NCBI RefSeq assembly: GCF_001494595.1
Contig: NZ_LN929908.1
Location: forward strand, 3,688,468 to 3,752,467
DNA: 64,000 nucleotides
Direction of reading: 5' to 3'
From: Mycobacterium sp. M26
GTDB lineage: Bacteria > Actinomycetota > Actinomycetes > Mycobacteriales > Mycobacteriaceae
The notes under the pieces are model-generated. The model saw only the letters and a list, made by a program, of their open reading frames with translations. It searched no databases and was not told where the DNA came from. The position numbers were made by a program, and so were the translations under genes. Each line of letters opens with the position of its first letter. Position 1 is the stretch's first letter. This document shows positions 15,212-25,000 of the stretch, piece after piece.

Positions 15212-16657
15212 GTGGCTCTCCCCCTGCTAGCCGAGGAGTCCGCCATCTACCGCCAACAGCTCTCCGGCGTCACCTACAGCTTCGACGGCCTCGTCGAGGT
15301 CATGGCCAAGGCCACACCCCTGCGTTCCGGTGACCAGCTGGCCGGGTGCGCGGCCGAATCCGACGCCGAACGCGCCGCGGCCGCCTGGGTGCTGGCCGAT
15401 CTGCCGCTGCAGACCTTTCTCACCGAGGCCGTGGTGCCCTACGAGAACGACGAGGTCACCCGGCTGATCATCGACAGCCACGACCGGCAGGCCTTCTCCC
15501 CCATCTCGCACCTGACCGTCGGCGGCTTGCGAGACTGGCTGCTGGACACCGCGTCTCGGCCCGATGGCGCGTCCCAGCTGGCCGCCGTCAGCGCCGGCAT
15601 CACCCCGGAGATGGCCGCCGCAGTCAGCAAGATCATGCGCAACCAGGACATGATCGCGGTGGCGGCGGCGATCGAGGTCAGCGCCGCGTTCCGCACGACG
15701 ATCGGCCGCCGTGGCACGCTGGCCACCCGCCTGCAGCCCAATCATCCGACCGACGATCCCCGCGGTGTGGCCGCCGCGGTGCTCGACGGGCTGCTGCTGG
15801 GCTGCGGTGACGCCGTCATCGGGATCAACCCCGCGACCGATTCCCCGCACGCCACCGCTGACCTGCTGGAACTGCTCGATTCGATCCGGGTCCGGTTCGA
15901 CATCCCCACCCAGTCCTGCGTCCTGTCGCACATCACCACCACCATCGGGTTGATCGAGGACGGCGCACCCGTCGACCTGGTGTTCCAGTCCATCGCCGGC
16001 ACCGAGGGCGCCAACCGCGCGTTCGGCGTGGACATCGCGGTGCTGCGTGAAGGCAATGAGGCCGCCCGCTCCCTGCATCGCGGCACCGTCGGCGACAACG
16101 TGATGTACCTGGAGACCGGGCAGGGCTCGGCGCTGAGCTCGGGCACGCACCTGGGCACCGGAGGTAAGCCGGTGGATCAGCAGACATTGGAGGTGCGCGC
16201 CTATGCGGTGGCGCGGGATCTGCAGCCGCTGCTGGTCAACACCGTCGTCGGCTTCATCGGGCCCGAATACCTCTACGACGGGCGCCAGATCATTCGGGCC
16301 GGTCTGGAAGACCACTTCTGCGGCAAGCTGCTGGGCCTGCCGATGGGCGTCGACGTCTGCTACACCAATCACGCCGAGGCCGACCAGAACGACATGGACA
16401 ACCTGCTGACGCTGCTCGCCGCGGCTGGGGTGGCTTTCGTCATCACCGTCCCGGGAGCCGACGACATCATGCTCGGCTACCAGAGCCTGGCGTTCCACGA
16501 CGTGCTGCTGACCCGCCAGACCCTGGGGCTGCGCACGGCTCCGGAGTTCGAGGCGTGGCTGCGGGGCATCGGCATGATCGACGAGACGGGCAGGCTCATC
16601 CCCTTCGACGTGACCCGCTCGCCGCTGCGGGAGCTGACCTCGGCGGGACCTCGATGA
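15212..16657 (+). CDS. eutB: Ethanolamine ammonia-lyase large subunit
   Basis: A 481-residue adenosylcobalamin-dependent enzyme subunit that, with EutC, converts ethanolamine to acetaldehyde and ammonia. The TIM-barrel core matches EutB along its length: RLQPN, GLLLGCGDAVIGINPATD, IPTQSCVLSHITT, VFQSIAGTEGANRAFG, YLETGQGSALSSG, TVVGFIGPEYLYDGRQIIRAGLEDHF, CYTNHAEADQND and DDIMLGYQSLAFHD. It is slightly longer than the ~455-residue enteric protein, mostly at the N-terminus. A GTG start with only a weak AGAG site follows the palindromic operator. No microcompartment shell genes or EutA reactivase lie in the window, so cytosolic use of ethanolamine as a nitrogen source is likely. It overlaps eutC by ATGA. 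Confidence 0.95.
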   Translation: MALPLLAEESAIYRQQLSGVTYSFDGLVEVMAKATPLRSGDQLAGCAAESDAERAAAAWVLADLPLQTFLTEAVVPYENDEVTRLIIDSHDRQAFSPISHLTVGGLRDWLLDTASRPDGASQLAAVSAGITPEMAAAVSKIMRNQDMIAVAAAIEVSAAFRTTIGRRGTLATRLQPNHPTDDPRGVAAAVLDGLLLGCGDAVIGINPATDSPHATADLLELLDSIRVRFDIPTQSCVLSHITTTIGLIEDGAPVDLVFQSIAGTEGANRAFGVDIAVLREGNEAARSLHRGTVGDNVMYLETGQGSALSSGTHLGTGGKPVDQQTLEVRAYAVARDLQPLLVNTVVGFIGPEYLYDGRQIIRAGLEDHFCGKLLGLPMGVDVCYTNHAEADQNDMDNLLTLLAAAGVAFVITVPGADDIMLGYQSLAFHDVLLTRQTLGLRTAPEFEAWLRGIGMIDETGRLIPFDVTRSPLRELTSAGPR

Positions 16658-17427
16658 GCGCCGACGACCTGGCCCGCCGGGAGTTCTGGGCAGGCCTGCG
16701 GGAAGTGACGCAGGCGCGAATCGGGTTGGGGCGCGCGGGAAATGCGCTGCCCACCCGGGATGTACTGGAGCTGTCGGCGGCGCATGCGGCCGCGCGCGAC
16801 GCGGTGCACGTGCCGCTGGATGTGCCGCGGTTGGCGGCGGCCGTCGGCGCGCTCGGGATCGGCGAGCCGGCCGTCGTCACCAGCCAGGCGTCCTCGCGCG
16901 GTGAGTACCTGCGCCGGCCCGACCTCGGACGGCTGCCCTCCGACCTGTCCGGGGTTGCGTGCGTGCCGGCCGATATCGGAGTGGTGCTGGCCGATGGGCT
17001 TTCGCCGACGGCGCTGATGCATCACGGGGCCTTGTTGCTGGAAGCGCTGATTGCGGAGCTTGATGGGTACACGCTGGCGGCGCCGGTGATCGCGACGCAA
17101 GCCCGAGTGGCGCTCGGCGATCACATCGCGATGCGGGGGCAGTACACGACGCTGCTGGTGATCATCGGTGAACGGCCGGGCCTCAGTGTGGCGGACAGTC
17201 TGGGCATCTATCTCACGCACCGGCCGCGGCCGGGATGCAGTGACGCCGACCGCAACTGCATCTCCAACATCCATCCGCCCGACGGGCTGGGGTATCGCGA
17301 CGCCGCCCGGATCGCGGCGAGTCTGGTGGCCGGGGCGCGGGCGCTGGGCCGATCGGGTGTCGCGTTGAAGGACACGTCACGCGGTGCGGCGATTGAGGTC
17401 GACGACCGGGTGCGCGAGATCCGTTAG
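16654..17427 (+). CDS. eutC: Ethanolamine ammonia-lyase small subunit
   Basis: This 257-residue small subunit completes the EutBC holoenzyme and contributes to cobalamin binding. Recognisable blocks are TQARIGLGRAGNALPTRDVLELSAAHAAARDAVH, EYLRRPDLGR, DIGVVLADGLSPTAL, ERPGLSVADSLGIYLTH and the C-terminal DRNCISNIHPPDGLGYRDAA with its conserved cysteine. Length is close to the usual ~290 minus part of the variable N-terminus. Its ATG overlaps the eutB stop, showing translational coupling. It converges on the LppA-like gene, with only 3 bp between stops. Confidence 0.95.
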   Translation: MSADDLARREFWAGLREVTQARIGLGRAGNALPTRDVLELSAAHAAARDAVHVPLDVPRLAAAVGALGIGEPAVVTSQASSRGEYLRRPDLGRLPSDLSGVACVPADIGVVLADGLSPTALMHHGALLLEALIAELDGYTLAAPVIATQARVALGDHIAMRGQYTTLLVIIGERPGLSVADSLGIYLTHRPRPGCSDADRNCISNIHPPDGLGYRDAARIAASLVAGARALGRSGVALKDTSRGAAIEVDDRVREIR

Positions 17428-17430
17428 GTG

Positions 17431-18000
17431 TCAGTGCTTGTCGGCGGGGAGCCGGCAGCCTGTGTGCCCGGAGAGCAGGGCGGCCTTCTGGGAGGCCAGC
17501 CGCACGATGGTGCCGGTGTCGCCGGAGAACTGCACATCGTGGTCGCCGGGTGCGTCCTTGAACACGGTCACGGTCGTCGCGCCGAGGGTCTTGGCCGCGG
17601 CGGCGGTGATGTCGTAGGCCTGCTTCCAGATCTGTTCCGGGATGGGCACATCCGAGACGTAGCTGGGGAGCATGATCACCTGGCCCTCGGATTGCTCGTA
17701 GGGCGGGCGGCAGCCGACGCGGCTCTCCTCGTGCCGCCACGCGAAGCTCACACCCGCTGCGAGTGCTGAGATCTGTTGTCCGGTCTGCTCGATCGCGGCT
17801 GTCAACTGGGCCTTGGTGTCTTCCAGTGTGGGCAGTGCGGTCAAGGATGCCGCGGCCTGGCTGGCCTGACCCGGTTCGGTCGGCTTGTAGGGATTGCTCA
17901 CGTGACATCCTGTGGTCGTGGTGATCGCCAGGGCGCACGCCAGCGCGCCGAGGAGGTGGGCGGGGCGAAATCGTCGCTGTGTCATGGCTTGTGCGCTCAC
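17431..18000 (-). CDS. LppA-family lipoprotein
   Basis: A 189-residue predicted lipoprotein. A short basic N-terminus and hydrophobic core (HLLGALACALAITTTTGC) end in a lipobox-like TTGC with the lipidated Cys. The mature start CHVSNPYKPTEPGQASQA and the TLEDTKAQLTAAIEQTG helix resemble M. tuberculosis LppA/LppB (Rv2543/Rv2544) as I recall them. Two further cysteines (GCRPP, TGCRLP) could form a disulfide. Its GTG start overlaps the hydrolase stop by 4 bp. In M. tuberculosis the same order (small protein, DUF1023 protein, lppA) is found, supporting a conserved three-gene unit. Biochemical function is unknown. Confidence 0.75.
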   Translation of the reverse strand: MSAQAMTQRRFRPAHLLGALACALAITTTTGCHVSNPYKPTEPGQASQAAASLTALPTLEDTKAQLTAAIEQTGQQISALAAGVSFAWRHEESRVGCRPPYEQSEGQVIMLPSYVSDVPIPEQIWKQAYDITAAAAKTLGATTVTVFKDAPGDHDVQFSGDTGTIVRLASQKAALLSGHTGCRLPADKH

Positions 18001-19805
18001 TTCTGCGGAATCGGGGCCGTGCCGGCGATGACCGCGGCGATGTTGTAGCCGGTGGTGTAGAGCTGATTGTTGGCCGGGTCCCAGCGCGGGTAGTCGCTGT
18101 GGCCGCTGGCCGCCTGCAGGGTGCGCCCGTCCGGGACGTTGACGGCGCCGGTCTCCAGATGGGTGAAGTTGGGGTTGGTGGCGGGGTTGGGCCCGAACTC
18201 CCCCGCGCCGGTGAGATCGGCGACGGCGAGACCGGATTCGGCGAGCTGGTTGAACGGCGGCGGCAGGAGCGGTGCCACGGTGTGCGCGATCGGCGGGCCG
18301 TCGTAGACCATCTGGATCGGGTCGTCGGGGGTTTCCATGGTGTAGACGTGACCGGGCTGCAGTCCCAGCTGCTGGGGTGTCGTCGCCTCGATGCCGGGTG
18401 AACCGTAGAACAGCGCCTTGTCCACGCCGTGGTCGCCGGCTTCCTGCAGCGCCAGGCCGGTGGTGAGCGAGCCGTAGGAGTGGCCGATGGCGGTCAGGTC
18501 GAGGGGGCCGTGATGGGCGGCGGTGATGCCGTCGTAGAACCGGGACAGATCGGCCGCGCCCGCCTTGGCGACGTCGTCGTGGCTGACCTCCCAGCCGCCC
18601 TGCAGCGAGGCGGCCAGGTTGTCGGTGCCCGGGACCTGGGGCGGGTCGTAGCCGATCCAGGCGATCGTCGCCACCGACTCGTGGCCGCGCCCGGCCGCGT
18701 CGAGTTGTTGGAGTGCTTCGTTGCGGGCGTAGGCCGCCTCGTCGGCCATTCCGCCGATGGCATCGTGGACGGTGGTGTTGAGGCCGGGGGCGGTAACCGC
18801 GACGTGTTGCGCACTGTCCGGGTCGCCGACGGCGATGGCGGCGCGGGCCTGACGCCCGGTCTGGGTGTCCAGCAGCATCAGCTTGCGTTCGGGGTGATCG
18901 GCGACAGCCTTGTCGACCTGCTGCAGGTCGGGCAGGTACTTGGCTCGGCTGAGGGCGTTGTCGTACTGCGCTTGCCAGGCCTGGTACTGGTCACGATCGC
19001 GGGCGTAGTTGCCGGCTCCGCGCGGGTTGGGCAGGTTGCGTCCGGCGGCCCAATCGGGGTGTTGGTTCTTGAGCGCATCGGCCTGCGCTTGGGCGGCCTG
19101 GGCAGTGCGCAGTTGGTCGGCGAGGTTGAGCCGGTTGTAGTGATCAGCGCCTGGATAGAGGTCGTCGCCGGCCGGCATGCCCGGGTGATTGCCGATGTTG
19201 TGGTCGCGGTTGTAGAGGTAGTCCTTCTGTTCCCGGGACAGGGCGCGCCAGTAGTCGGCGAACTGTTTCGGGTCGTCGGGCGGCGGACGGTCGGGCTGTG
19301 GACCCTGCGCCGGGATGGGCGTAGCGCCGCTGGCCATGTTGATCGCGTTGGCTAGGGCGAGGTCGACGAGGTTGGCTTCGGCCACGATCTTGTCGAGGCG
19401 GGGTTGAAGCTGGGCGCGTTGTAGTTCGGCTTCCATCGGGTTGCGGACTTTGGGGCCAGGGACGACCGTGCCGGCGACGGGATCGATCTCCATGCCGAGG
19501 GATTCGGCGTCGGCCTTGAGGGAGGCCAGTTCGGATTTGATGTGCTCGATCTCGTCGGCGGCGGTGCGTGCCGCGTTGGCTACGGACAGTGCTTCAGTGC
19601 CATGGGCGTCGAGGTCCTTGCGGGTCTTGCCGATCGCGTCGCGGGCGGCGTCGGCGGCGTGGCCGCCCCACGTCTCGAACGCCGGCAGGCTGGCCAAGCC
19701 GTCAGCGGCGTCGAAGGCTGCTTGGGCGCGACTGGTCGCCGCGTGGAAGACCTCGCGGACGTCGCCGGGGTTCCAGCGTTCGATGTCGAGGACGGTCAGG
19801 GTCAC
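17997..19805 (-). CDS. DUF1023 alpha/beta hydrolase with N-terminal ESX-like helical domain
   Basis: A 602-residue protein resembling M. tuberculosis Rv2542. Residues 1-110 form an alpha-helical domain with WNPGD and a WGGHAADAAR W-x-G turn, like WXG100/ESX substrates. Residues 110-340 are a Gln/Asp-rich linker with several YxxW/NRD patches. The C-terminal DUF1023 alpha/beta hydrolase carries the nucleophile elbow GHSYGS (Ser443) and FYGSPG. No classical signal peptide is present, so export, if it occurs, would be ESX-type. It sits 6 bp after the WXG100-like gene and overlaps the lipoprotein gene. An esterase, lipase or toxin-like effector role is possible; substrate unknown. Confidence 0.82.
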   Translation of the reverse strand: MTLTVLDIERWNPGDVREVFHAATSRAQAAFDAADGLASLPAFETWGGHAADAARDAIGKTRKDLDAHGTEALSVANAARTAADEIEHIKSELASLKADAESLGMEIDPVAGTVVPGPKVRNPMEAELQRAQLQPRLDKIVAEANLVDLALANAINMASGATPIPAQGPQPDRPPPDDPKQFADYWRALSREQKDYLYNRDHNIGNHPGMPAGDDLYPGADHYNRLNLADQLRTAQAAQAQADALKNQHPDWAAGRNLPNPRGAGNYARDRDQYQAWQAQYDNALSRAKYLPDLQQVDKAVADHPERKLMLLDTQTGRQARAAIAVGDPDSAQHVAVTAPGLNTTVHDAIGGMADEAAYARNEALQQLDAAGRGHESVATIAWIGYDPPQVPGTDNLAASLQGGWEVSHDDVAKAGAADLSRFYDGITAAHHGPLDLTAIGHSYGSLTTGLALQEAGDHGVDKALFYGSPGIEATTPQQLGLQPGHVYTMETPDDPIQMVYDGPPIAHTVAPLLPPPFNQLAESGLAVADLTGAGEFGPNPATNPNFTHLETGAVNVPDGRTLQAASGHSDYPRWDPANNQLYTTGYNIAAVIAGTAPIPQK

Positions 19806-19811
19806 ACCGGG

Positions 19812-20129
19812 TCACTGAGTGATCTGCGCGGCGGTCTGCGCGGGCTGCTCAAGCGCGTGGGTGTGGCGCTGCTCCATCTCGGCGAAACCGTTGGCGCTGG
19901 CGTGCAGTGCCTGGGCGTGATCGCTGAGCTGGGTCAGCAGCGCGCTGGTGGTGGCGGTCCACTGCTCGGTGAGTGCGCTGATGGCGGCTGCCGAGGTGCC
20001 CTGCCAGCCGGCTTGAGCCGCGTCGATGCGGCCCGCTGCGGCGGCGTGTTTGACCGCTAGGTCTTCGCCGTGGCCGGTGACCGCGGTTCCCGATGCGGCC
20101 ACATCTGCGATGGTGACCTGAAGCGACAT
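19812..20129 (-). CDS. WXG100-like small helical protein
   Basis: A 105-residue, Ala/Gln-rich, all-helical protein with the W-x-G turn in QAGWQGTSAAAISALTEQW, flanked by two long amphipathic helices, the general plan of ESX (type VII) secretion substrates. No signal peptide is present. A strong GGGGGAT ribosome binding site precedes the ATG. As first gene of the DUF1023/LppA operon it resembles M. tuberculosis Rv2541-type proteins, and could be a partner or chaperone-like helix pair for the hydrolase, whose N-terminal domain has a matching fold pattern. No PE/PPE or ESX core genes are nearby. Confidence 0.7.
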   Translation of the reverse strand: MSLQVTIADVAASGTAVTGHGEDLAVKHAAAAGRIDAAQAGWQGTSAAAISALTEQWTATTSALLTQLSDHAQALHASANGFAEMEQRHTHALEQPAQTAAQITQ

Positions 20130-20215
20130 GCCATCCCCCTTCAGACCTGCTGGCCTATGGATACCAGCAAACGGGTGGGGGATGCTAGTCAGTCGGGCGT
20201 TGGCGACAACGTCGA

Positions 20216-20252
20216 CAACGAAAACAGGCCCCGGAGATTCTCCGGGGCCTGT
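20216..20252 (-). terminator. Intrinsic terminator of the initiator tRNA
   Basis: ACAGGCCCCGGAGA and TCTCCGGGGCCTGT form a perfect 14-bp stem just downstream of the tRNA on the minus strand, followed in that direction by TTTTCGTT. Strong stem plus U-tract gives a confident call. Confidence 0.9.
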
Positions 20253-20262
20253 CTCGATTTAG

Positions 20263-20336
20263 TAGCGGGGACAGGATTCGAACCTGCGACCTCTGGGTTA
20301 TGAGCCCAGCGAGCTACCGAGCTGCTCCACCCCGCG
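20263..20336 (-). tRNA. Initiator tRNA-fMet (CAU)
   Basis: A 74-nt cloverleaf (no encoded CCA). The anticodon arm CTGGGCTCATAACCCAG gives anticodon CAT. The stem has three consecutive G-C pairs (GGG/CCC), the hallmark of initiator tRNA. The acceptor arm CGCGGGG/CCCCGCT leaves an unpaired first position (C1 against U72), the second initiator hallmark. The D-arm reads AGCAGCTCGGTAGCT and the T-arm GCAGGTTCGAATCCTGT. A terminator follows at 20216-20252. Confidence 0.95.
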
Positions 20337-20451
20337 TCGGGTGAACACAACGTTACCCAATGCCATCGAACGCAACCAAATCGTCTGGTCAGAGCCCTAC
20401 GAGCAGGGAGATTTGAAACCTGCGCCGATTCCCGACAGTCTCGATACAGAC

Positions 20452-21099
20452 ATGACCACGACGCACCGCACCCGCACCCTCGCCGCTCTGACCCTCGCCG
20501 CCACCGCCCTGATCGCCACCGCCTGCGACAACGAGGCCGGCGTCCCGGGAGCCACCACCTCCAGCGCTCCGGCCGTCCTGGCGCCCCTGACACCCTCCAC
20601 CACCAAGACCACCAGCGCGCCGCCCAAGAACGCCGCGCAGCCGCTGGACTACACCCGCCTGCTGCTGGAAGGCCGGGACATCTCCACGGCCACCGACACC
20701 TACACCGCGCAGCCGGCCACCGCGAACCCCGACACCAAGGCCGGCGCCGAAGTGCTGCTGGTCAACCAGGACCAGACCAAGGCCGTCAACATCTTGCTCG
20801 CTGGCCTGCCCGACGCGGCCGCCGCTCCGTCCGCTCTGCAGGAGGCCCAGGCCAATCTCGGCACAGCGCTGACCGGCGGCCAGCCTCAGCCCTCCCCGGT
20901 GGGCACCGGCGGCACGGTGGTGACGGGCACCTCCCCCGATGGCACCAAGTCGGTGACCGTGCTGCTGTTCACCGAGGGCGCCGCGCTGGCCCGCATCGAA
21001 TTCGACGGCGTCCCAGGCGAACCCGCCGCGCGTGACTTCGTCACCAACGTCGGGCAGAAGCAGGACATCGCGCTGCGGGTCGGCCTCGCCAAGCCCTAA
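20452..21099 (+). CDS. Hypothetical mycobacterial lipoprotein
   Basis: A 215-residue predicted lipoprotein. The signal MTTTHRTRTLAALTLAATAL ends at the lipobox IATAC with the lipid-anchored Cys followed by DNEAG. A Thr/Ser/Pro-rich linker spans about 30-60, and a globular domain begins at LDYTRLLLEGRDISTATDTY. It resembles short mycobacterial lpq/lpp proteins of unknown function. The ATG was chosen over an upstream in-frame extension because it gives an intact signal peptide. It converges on rnz with no intergenic space. Confidence 0.75.
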   Translation: MTTTHRTRTLAALTLAATALIATACDNEAGVPGATTSSAPAVLAPLTPSTTKTTSAPPKNAAQPLDYTRLLLEGRDISTATDTYTAQPATANPDTKAGAEVLLVNQDQTKAVNILLAGLPDAAAAPSALQEAQANLGTALTGGQPQPSPVGTGGTVVTGTSPDGTKSVTVLLFTEGAALARIEFDGVPGEPAARDFVTNVGQKQDIALRVGLAKP

Positions 21100-22014
21100 C
21101 TAAGGCCGCCGCTTGGGCACTGCCACCCGCATGAGGTCCTCGGCCACCACCGTGTCACCGGAGAACTCGCGGGCCGCCTCCTCCCGGTAGCGCTCCGACG
21201 CATTCGGGTAGCGCTGCGAGAAGTGCGTCAGCACCAGCCGGCGCACCCCGCACTCGCGAGCCACCCGGGCCGCCTGCCGGGCCGTCAGATGGCCGTATTC
21301 GGTTGCCAGAGCCGCGTCCTCGTCGAGGAAAGTCGCCTCGATGACCAGCATGTCGACGCCGTCGGCCAACGCATACACGTTGTCGCACAACCGGGTGTCC
21401 ATGACGAACGCGAAGCGCTGGCCCCGCCTGACCTGACTCACCTCGTCGGCCTCCACCACCCGCTCACCGATCCGCAGCGCGCCCGTGCGGTCCAGCTCAC
21501 CCACGTCGGGGCCGTCAATACCCAAGGCGGCCAACGACTCCGGCAGGAACCGCCGCCCGTCCGGCTCGACCAGGCGGTAGCCGTACACCTCGATCGAATG
21601 ATCCAGGGGCATCGCCTCGAGGACTCCGAAGCGGCCCACCGCCACCGGCCCCTGACCGGCAATGGGTTCTTCGTGCACCTCGACGGCATCATGGAACACC
21701 GAAGCATGCCGCAACCGATCGAAGTACACCTGCCCCGAGTGAGGATAGTGCGCCACCACCGCGCGCTCGCTGCGATCCAGGGACAGCCGCTGCAGCACCC
21801 CCGGCACGCCCAGGCAGTGATCGCCGTGAAAGTGCGTGAGGCACAACCGCGTCACGCTGGTGGGCGCCACCCCGGCCAGCAGCATCTGGCGCTGGGTGCC
21901 CTCCCCCGGGTCGAACAGCAGGCCCTCCCCGTCCCACCTCAACAGGTACCCGTTGTGGTTGCGGTACCGGGTGGGTACCTGGCTGGCCGTCCCCAGGACG
22001 ACGAGTTCACGCAC
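21100..22014 (-). CDS. rnz: Ribonuclease Z (tRNA 3' endonuclease)
   Basis: A 304-residue short-form RNase Z (ELAC1 type) that removes 3' trailers from tRNA precursors. The metallo-beta-lactamase zinc motif is HFHGDH (residues 61-66) within LCLTHFHGDHCLGVPG. Downstream metal ligands appear in VIEATFLDEDAALATEYGHLTARQAARVA and LTHFSQRY. The N-terminal LGTASQVPTRYRNHNGYLLRW is typical. Length matches the ~300-residue family. It is close to the initiator tRNA gene, an example of its substrate class, but this is likely coincidence. Confidence 0.93.
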   Translation of the reverse strand: MRELVVLGTASQVPTRYRNHNGYLLRWDGEGLLFDPGEGTQRQMLLAGVAPTSVTRLCLTHFHGDHCLGVPGVLQRLSLDRSERAVVAHYPHSGQVYFDRLRHASVFHDAVEVHEEPIAGQGPVAVGRFGVLEAMPLDHSIEVYGYRLVEPDGRRFLPESLAALGIDGPDVGELDRTGALRIGERVVEADEVSQVRRGQRFAFVMDTRLCDNVYALADGVDMLVIEATFLDEDAALATEYGHLTARQAARVARECGVRRLVLTHFSQRYPNASERYREEAAREFSGDTVVAEDLMRVAVPKRRP

Positions 22015-22055
22015 GCGCCGCTACTTGGCTTGGTCTGTCACGCCAATTCGCTTCG

Positions 22056-25000
22056 CTACTTGGCGGCGTCGTAGGCGTTCATCGCGTCGTTGAGCTTCTG
22101 CAGCGCCGAGCCGTAGTCGGCGAAGTTGCCGCCCTGCTGGGCATCGCGCACCGCGGTCAGCGCCGACTCGATGTCCTTGAGCGCGGCCGCCTTCGCCGGT
22201 GACAGTGCCGTCGGCGCACCCGGCTGCGCGGGCACCGCCGCGATCGGCGTCGGGACCTCCGGTGCAGCACCCGGCGGCGGTGTGCCTGCCGGCGTATCCG
22301 CCGGTTTGGCACCCGGTGCGGGCACACCCGGACCGGAGGCCGGAGCCGGACCGGTGGCCGTCGCCCCCGCGCCGGCACCGAAGATGCCGTCCAGGGCGGC
22401 ACTGACCGTCGGGCCGTAGCCGACCTTGTCGTTGTACATCATCGCCACGCGGATCAGACGCGGGTAGGACGACGCGGCGTCACTGGCCCCCGGCGAGGCA
22501 TACACCGGCGCCACGTACAGCAGGCCCCCCTGGCCCACCGGCAGCGTCAGCAGATTGCCCCACCGGATCCGGTTCTGGTTGTCGCGGCCGATCACGCCGA
22601 GGTCCTGGCTGACCGCGGTGTCGGTGCTGATCGCGTTGAACGCCAGCTTCGGGCCGTTGACCTGACCCGGGATGGTGAGCACCGTGATCTTGCCGTAGGT
22701 GTCCGGATCGGAACTCGCGCTGATGTAGGCCGCCAGGAAGTCTCGGCGGAACCGGTTCATCGCACTGGTCAGCTGGAACGAGGCCGAATTGTCATTGCGG
22801 GCAATGTCTTTGGCCACAATGTAGTACGGCGGCTGGTAGCTGCTGGCCGTCGGGTTCGGATCCAGCGGCACGTCCCAGAAGTCCGAGGTGGAGAAGAATG
22901 TCACCGGGTCGTCGACGTGGTATTTGGCCAGCAGCATGCGCTGCACCTTGAACAGGTCCTCCGGGTAGCGCAGGTGCGCCGCCAGATCCGGGGTGATGTC
23001 GCTCTTGGGCTTGATGGTGCCCGGGAACACCTTCATCCACGCCTGCAGCACCGGATCCTTCTCGTCCTGCGCGTACAGCGTGACGGTGCCGTCGTAGGCA
23101 TCGACGGTGGCCTTCACCGAGTTGCGGATGTAGGACACCTGCTTGTCGGGTGCCAGCCGGTTCAGCGCCACCTCATTGGAGTCCGCCGTCGCCGACGACA
23201 GCGACGTCAGCTCGGAGTACGGGTAGTTGTCCAGCGTGGTGTAGCCGTCGACGATCCACACCATCCGCTTGTTGACGATCGCCGGGTACACCGCCGAATC
23301 GGTGGTCAGCCACGGCGCCACCGCCTCCACCCGCTGCGCGGGATCACGGTTGAACAGGATCTTGCTATTGGAGCCGATCACGTTGGAGAACAAGAAGTTC
23401 CGCTCGGCGAACTTGGCGGCGAACACCGTGCGCGCCAGCCAATTGCCCACCGGCACACCGCCGGTGCCGGTGTAGGTGTAGTTCTTGGTCTCGGTGTTGG
23501 TCTCGACGTCGTACTCGCGGTCGGCGCCGTTCTTGCCGACGATCGCGTAGTCGGCGGCGGTGTTGGCGATCACCGGGCCGTAGTAGATGCGCGGCTGATC
23601 CAGCGGGGCCGGCCCGGGCGAGATCACATTGCCGTTGGCCCCGACAACGCTGGCCAGGAACTCCGGGTAGCCACCGTTCTGGTTGGGGTCGTTGGCAATT
23701 CCGCGCACCGTGTTGGCCGGCGAGGCGATGAAGCCGTTGCCGTGGGTGTAGACGGTGTGCCGGTTGATCCAGTCGCGCTGGTTGTCGATCAACCGGTCCG
23801 GGTTGAGCTCGCGGGCGGCGACCACGAAGTCGCGCAGGTTGCCGTCCGGACCGGCGTAGCGGTCGATCGAGAGCTGATCCGGGAAGTAGTAGAAGTTCTT
23901 GCCCTGCTGGAACTGGGTGAACGCAGGGCTGATGATCGTCGGATCGAGCACCCGGATGTTGGACGTCGTCGCGCGGTCGGCGGCCACCTGCTGGGCCGTC
24001 GTCGGCGCGGTGCCGCTGTAGTCGCGGTAGGTCACCGAATCGTTGGTCAGCCCGTACGCCTGCCGGGTGGCGGTGATGCTGCGGCTGATGTATTCGCTTT
24101 CCTTCTGCGCCGCATTGGGTTTGACGCTGATCTGCTCGACGATCATCGGCCAGCCCGCACCCACGATCAGCGAGCTCAGCAGCAGCAACACCAGACCGAT
24201 CGCGGGGATCCGCAGATCACGCAGGAACAGCGCGGAGAACACCGCCGCCGCGCAGATCAGCGCGATCGCCATCAGGATCAGCTTGGCCGGCAGAACGGCA
24301 TTGATGTCGGTGTAGCCCGCACCAGTGAACGGCTTTCCGACCCGGGTGTGGCTGAGCAGCTCGTAGCGGTCGAACCAGTACGCGACGGCCTTGAGCAGCA
24401 CCAGCGTTCCGACCAACGCCACCAGCTGGATTCGGGCCGGACGGCTCAGCGCGCCGGCGCGCCCGGCCAGCCGGATACCGCCGAAGATGTAGTGGCTGAC
24501 CAGATTCGCCAGAAACGCCAGGAACACCGCGGCGAACAGGAACGACAACACCAGCCGGTAGAACGGCAGATCGAAGGCGTAGAAGCCGAGATCCTTGCCG
24601 AACTGCGGGTCGGTGACCCCGAAGTCCCCACCATGCAGGAAGAGCTGGATGCGCGGCCAGTAGCTCTGCGCCACGACACCGGCCAGCACGCCGATCACCG
24701 CGGGCGCCCCGATGCCGAACAGCTTGAGCCGGGCCATCACCGCGGTGCGGTAGCGGGCCACCGGATCGTTGGGTCCGGTGGTCGGCACGAACACCGGTCG
24801 GGTGCGATAGGCCAGCGCCAGGCCGGCGAACACGATCGCACCGACGAGCAGCCCGGCCACCAGGAACACCACCAGGCGGGTCACCAGCACCGTGGTGAAC
24901 ACCGAGCGGTAGCCGAGTTCGCCGAACCACAGCCAGTCCACGTAGGTGTCGATAAGCCTGGGACCCACCAACAGCAGGACCACCACAACCAGCGCGACGC

